A DNA stretch of 16,091 nucleotides from Flavobacteriaceae bacterium. GTDB taxonomy: Bacteria > Bacteroidota > Bacteroidia > Flavobacteriales > Flavobacteriaceae. The DNA lies in contig WFMU01000352.1 of NCBI GenBank assembly GCA_015488935.1, forward strand, positions 1-16,091, given 5' to 3'. A program made the translations under genes and the position numbers. Positions 12,832-16,091 of the stretch are shown piece by piece. A model generated the notes under the pieces. That model did not search any database. It was not told the origin of the DNA and saw only the letters and a list, made by a program, of their open reading frames with translations. The stretch's first letter is position 1; each line of letters starts with the position of its first letter.

Positions 12832-14955
12832 ATGAGCGAAGAAAAAAAATCACTCAATTTTATTGAGCAAATTATAGAAGATGATTTAGCAAACGGATTG
12901 GATAAAAAACAATTACGTTTTCGATTTCCACCAGAACCAAATGGCTATTTGCATATAGGTCATGCAGCATCTATTTGTCTTAATTTTGGACTTGGATTAA
13001 AATATGACGCACCAGTAAATTTGCGTTTTGATGATACCAATCCAGAAAAAGAAGAACAAGAATATGTAGATGCTATAAAAAAAGACATCCAATGGTTAGG
13101 TTTTAAATGGGACAAAGAGCTGTATTCTTCTAACTATTTTGATACACTCTACGAATGGGCAATTAAAATGATTAACGAAGGAAAAGCTTATGTAGATGAC
13201 CAAACTTCGGAGCAAATTAGAGCGCAAAAAGGAACACCAACAGAACCCGGAGTAAACAGTCCTTACAGAGATAGAAGTGTTTCCGAAAATTTAGAACTAT
13301 TCGAAAAAATGAAATCTGGCGAATCTCCAGAAGGCTCTCATGTACTACGTGCAAAAATAGATATGAAACATGTAAATATGCATATGCGCGACCCAATTAT
13401 GTATCGTATTATGCATAAAGAACATCACAGAACTGGAACTACTTGGAAAATTTATCCAATGTACGACTGGACTCATGGTGAATCGGATTATATAGAGCAA
13501 ATTTCGCATTCTATTTGTACTTTAGAATTTAAATCTCATCGCGATTTATACGATTGGTATGTAGATGAAATTCGCAATCCAAATAAACTAAGACCAAAAC
13601 AACGCGAGTTTGCACGTCGTAATTTGAGTTATACCATAATGAGTAAACGCAAATTGCTAAAATTGGTTGAAGGTAGTCATGTTTCTGGTTGGGACGACCC
13701 TAGGATGCCTACGATTTCTGGTCTTCGCCGAAGAGGTTATACCGCAAACGCTATTAAAAACTTTTCGGATGTATCTGGTATTTCCAAACGAGATAATGTT
13801 ACTGATGTAGCCTTATTGGAACATTGTATTAAAGATGATTTAAACAAAACGGCACCAAGAGTACTTGCTGTTCTAAATCCATTAAAACTGGTCATTACTA
13901 ATTATCCAGATGCAAAAGAAGAAATTATTAATGCTTCGTATAACGATTATGTGGAGAATTCTGGAAGTAGAAAAGTACCTTTTTCTAAAGAAATTTATAT
14001 CGAGCAAGAAGATTTTAGAGAAGAAGCAAATAAAAAATTCTTCCGTTTAAAATTACATGGCGAAGTTCGATTAAAAAATGCCTATATCATTAAAGCAAAT
14101 TCGGTGGTTAAAGACGAAAATGGTAAAATTACTGAAGTGCATTGTACTTACGATGAAGCCTCTTTGTCTGGAAGCGGTACCGAAGCCAGTAAACGAAAAG
14201 TAAAAGGAACTTTACATTGGGTTTCTATAAAACACGCTGTAAAAGCCGAAGTCCGATTATACGACAGATTATTTGTTGATGAAGCTCCAGATGCACATAA
14301 AGACAAAGATTTTTTAGATTTTATAAATCCAAATTCATTAACGGTAATCGAAAATGCTTTTGTAGAGCCAAGTCTAAAAAATGCTAAAATTGGTGCTAAT
14401 TTTCAATTCCAGCGTTTGGGATATTTTAATGTAGATAACGATACTACACCAGAACATTTGGTGTTTAACAGAACCGTTGCTTTAAAAGATTCTTGGACAA
14501 AGAAAGAAAATAAAAATCAGGCTAAACCTGTTTCTAAAGTTGCTAGTAATATTACAGATATTATGACTGCTGCAGGAAAATATTTAAAATCTAGAGAAGA
14601 AAATGAAAGACAGAGCTTGATTGCTTCTATATTTGAATCGAGTAAGAAAGTTTCGTTGGATAGTTTGTTGCATTTAATAAAATCAGCAAATAGCAATAAG
14701 GAATTTTTGGCTTGTTTAATGATGTTAAATTCCCAAAATATTAAAACAGATTTTTCGGATAAAGAAAATTTTGAATTGGTAAATAAATTTATTGGAACTG
14801 CTTTAAATATGAAAAATTCGTATGTGCGATTTCAAGCAGTAGATTGTGTTGGAAGGTATCCAATCTTTAAAGAAAATCACTTAGATTTGCTTAAAGTAAT
14901 GGCTGTTGAAGATAAAAATACGCATATTATAGAACGATTGAAAGAATATTTATAA
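12832..14955 (+). CDS. glnS: Glutaminyl-tRNA synthetase with extra C-terminal domain
   Basis: The 707-residue protein charges tRNA(Gln) with glutamine. The class I core carries HIGH at 41-44 (PPEPNGYLHIGHAA) and the KMSKS-type loop MSKRK at 270-274. Further GlnRS marks are RFDDTNPEKEEQEYVD (about 64-79) and SGWDDPRMPT (284-293). The anticodon-binding beta-barrels end with FQRLGYF and VFNRTVALKDSW (544-555). The core matches E. coli GlnRS, which has about 554 residues, but this protein continues for about 150 more. The extension begins with a Lys/Gln-rich linker and is then mostly helical, with a HEAT-like look near its end (NSYVRFQAVDCVGRYP). It does not look like a YqeY domain to my eye. A gene for polyprenyl synthase follows after 96 nt and may be co-transcribed. 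Confidence 0.95.
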   Translation: MSEEKKSLNFIEQIIEDDLANGLDKKQLRFRFPPEPNGYLHIGHAASICLNFGLGLKYDAPVNLRFDDTNPEKEEQEYVDAIKKDIQWLGFKWDKELYSSNYFDTLYEWAIKMINEGKAYVDDQTSEQIRAQKGTPTEPGVNSPYRDRSVSENLELFEKMKSGESPEGSHVLRAKIDMKHVNMHMRDPIMYRIMHKEHHRTGTTWKIYPMYDWTHGESDYIEQISHSICTLEFKSHRDLYDWYVDEIRNPNKLRPKQREFARRNLSYTIMSKRKLLKLVEGSHVSGWDDPRMPTISGLRRRGYTANAIKNFSDVSGISKRDNVTDVALLEHCIKDDLNKTAPRVLAVLNPLKLVITNYPDAKEEIINASYNDYVENSGSRKVPFSKEIYIEQEDFREEANKKFFRLKLHGEVRLKNAYIIKANSVVKDENGKITEVHCTYDEASLSGSGTEASKRKVKGTLHWVSIKHAVKAEVRLYDRLFVDEAPDAHKDKDFLDFINPNSLTVIENAFVEPSLKNAKIGANFQFQRLGYFNVDNDTTPEHLVFNRTVALKDSWTKKENKNQAKPVSKVASNITDIMTAAGKYLKSREENERQSLIASIFESSKKVSLDSLLHLIKSANSNKEFLACLMMLNSQNIKTDFSDKENFELVNKFIGTALNMKNSYVRFQAVDCVGRYPIFKENHLDLLKVMAVEDKNTHIIERLKEYL

Positions 14956-14960
14956 GATAT

Positions 14961-15046
14961 AACCGCAAGGTTCGCTAAGATTGCGCTAAGAACGCAATAA
15001 AAAAAACTTAGCATTCTTTGCGAAAAACATTGCGCCCTTTGCGGTT
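14961..15046. repeat. 86-bp imperfect inverted repeat of GCAAAG/GCTAAG units
   Basis: The spacer between glnS and the prenyl synthase begins AACCGCAAGG (14961-14970) and ends CCTTTGCGGTT (15036-15046), which are inverted copies apart from one base. Inside, degenerate units recur: CGCTAAG, GCGCTAAG, AACGCAA on the left and their complements CTTAGC, CTTTGCG, TTGCGC on the right, around an A-rich centre (about 14997-15007). It is visibly richer in G and C than the rest of the window. It can fold into a long imperfect hairpin. It resembles dispersed intergenic repeats of REP type, but copy number cannot be judged from one window. Confidence 0.7.
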
Positions 15047-15051
15047 AAATA

Positions 15052-16029
15052 ATGAAGATAGTAGAACAAATAAAACAACCTATAAAACAAGAAATGGAAT
15101 GCTTTGAAGATAAGTTCAAAGAATCCATGATTTCTAAAGTTCCACTATTAAATAGAATTACACATTATATCGTTCGTAGAAAAGGAAAGCAGATGCGACC
15201 AATGTTTGTGTTTTTAGTCGCAAAAATGGTTTCTAATGGCAATTTTAACGAGCGTACTTATCGTGGTGCTTCTGTAATTGAATTAATTCATACGGCAACA
15301 TTAGTACACGACGATGTGGTAGATGACTCTAACAGAAGACGTGGATTTTTCTCTTTAAATGCACTTTGGAAAAATAAAATTGCCGTTTTAGTTGGTGATT
15401 ATTTACTGTCTAAAGGATTACTTTTATCTATTGATAATGATGATTTTGATTTACTAAAATTGATTTCTATTGCAGTTCGCGAAATGAGCGAAGGCGAATT
15501 GTTACAAATAGAAAAAGCAAGAAAATTAGACATTACAGAAGATGTCTATTTTGATATAATACGGCAAAAAACAGCTACTTTAATTGCTGCTTGTACAGGA
15601 ATTGGCGCTGCATCTGTTGGAGCAAAACAAGATGAAATTGATGTTATGCGACAGTTTGGCGAACTTATTGGTATTGCTTTCCAAATAAAAGATGATTTAT
15701 TTGATTATACCAATGATAAAATAGGAAAACCAACTGGAATTGACATCAAAGAACAAAAAATGACTTTACCTCTTATTTATGCTTTAAATAACTGTTCCGA
15801 AAAAGATAAAAAATGGTTAATCAATTCTGTTAAAAATCATAATAAAGATAAAAAACGAGTAAAAGAGGTTATTGCTTTTGTAAAACAACATGGTGGTATT
15901 GCATATACAACTTCTAAAATGAAATATTACCAAACAAGAGCTTTGGAAATATTAAATACGTATCCAGATTCTCCTTATAAAGACTCGTTAATCCAAATGG
16001 TAAATTATGTGATTGAACGGAAAAAATAG
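15052..16029 (+). CDS. Long-chain trans-polyprenyl diphosphate synthase
   Basis: The 325-residue all-helical enzyme extends allylic diphosphates with isopentenyl diphosphate. It shows GKQMRP (45-50), the first Asp-rich motif DDVVD (Asp87, Asp88, Asp91) followed by RRRG (95-98), and the second motif KDDLFD (Asp214, Asp215, Asp218) with GKPTGIDIKEQKMTLP (225-240). A small residue (Ala82) five positions before the first motif, rather than an aromatic one, fits a long product chain. The likely role is the side chain of menaquinone, as in IspB/HepT-type enzymes, but chain length is inferred. Menaquinone would also be the electron acceptor of SQR, a loose functional link only. The start codon at 15052 is directly after the inverted repeat, which leaves no room for a promoter, so transcription from glnS is likely. 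Confidence 0.92.
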   Translation: MKIVEQIKQPIKQEMECFEDKFKESMISKVPLLNRITHYIVRRKGKQMRPMFVFLVAKMVSNGNFNERTYRGASVIELIHTATLVHDDVVDDSNRRRGFFSLNALWKNKIAVLVGDYLLSKGLLLSIDNDDFDLLKLISIAVREMSEGELLQIEKARKLDITEDVYFDIIRQKTATLIAACTGIGAASVGAKQDEIDVMRQFGELIGIAFQIKDDLFDYTNDKIGKPTGIDIKEQKMTLPLIYALNNCSEKDKKWLINSVKNHNKDKKRVKEVIAFVKQHGGIAYTTSKMKYYQTRALEILNTYPDSPYKDSLIQMVNYVIERKK

Positions 16030-16040
16030 TTTTTTTTTGT

Positions 16041-16082
16041 AGAAAGAAAAAAAGAGAAGAGAAAAAAGAGAAAAAAAAGGAA
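16041..16082 (+). other. 42-nt uninterrupted purine tract after a T9 run
   Basis: Only A and G occur from 16041 to 16082, in blocks such as AGAGAAGAGAAAAAAGAG. It follows nine T at 16030-16038 right after the prenyl synthase stop. An ATG at 16087-16089 may be the next gene's start, but only two more bases are visible. Confidence 0.6.
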
Positions 16083-16091
16083 TATTATGAT

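Overview
The window looks like the chromosome of a Bacteroidota bacterium, most likely a marine-type member of the Flavobacteriaceae. The evidence is AT-rich DNA, Bacteroidota-type promoter boxes (TAnnTTTG) in place of Shine-Dalgarno-led starts, several lipoproteins with a short signal and a Cys lipobox, a secreted hydrolase ending in a Por (type IX) secretion sorting domain, and a bacterial GlnRS. No rRNA, tRNA, CRISPR array, insertion sequence or phage gene was seen.

Left part (1-8820): an oxidative sulfide and sulfane-sulfur locus, mostly on the minus strand. After the cut end of an unrecognised plus-strand gene come a heavy-metal-associated (HMA) protein, a 43-residue small protein at 877-1008 that is easy to miss, and a flavoprotein of the sulfide:quinone oxidoreductase (SQR) type. 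Next is a two-gene operon of a rhodanese lipoprotein and a c-haem DUF3365/Tll0287-like lipoprotein. A plus-strand subtilisin-like lipoprotein protease interrupts the locus. Then follow a persulfide dioxygenase-rhodanese fusion with CstB-like architecture and a SulP anion transporter with a STAS domain. A coherent reading is that SQR makes sulfane sulfur from sulfide, the fusion protein oxidises or transfers it, the envelope rhodanese and haem protein handle sulfur and electrons outside the cytoplasmic membrane, and SulP moves the resulting sulfur oxyanion.

The main discovery is regulatory. SQR, the rhodanese operon, the dioxygenase fusion and SulP each carry a dyad close to GTAAC-N4-GTTAC, centred 32 or 33 bp upstream of the centre of a TAnnTTTG box. 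Dyad shape and position match a Crp/Fnr-superfamily activator in the class II position. No such regulator is encoded here, so a sulfur-responsive regulon controlled from elsewhere is inferred.

Right part (8827-16091): a prolyl oligopeptidase lipoprotein and a T9SS-secreted alpha/beta hydrolase (both minus), then divergently a glutaminyl-tRNA synthetase with an unusual C-terminal extension of about 150 residues and a long-chain polyprenyl diphosphate synthase (both plus). An 86-bp imperfect inverted repeat rich in GCAAAG/GCTAAG units separates the last two. The window ends in a 42-nt pure-purine tract just before a possible next start codon.
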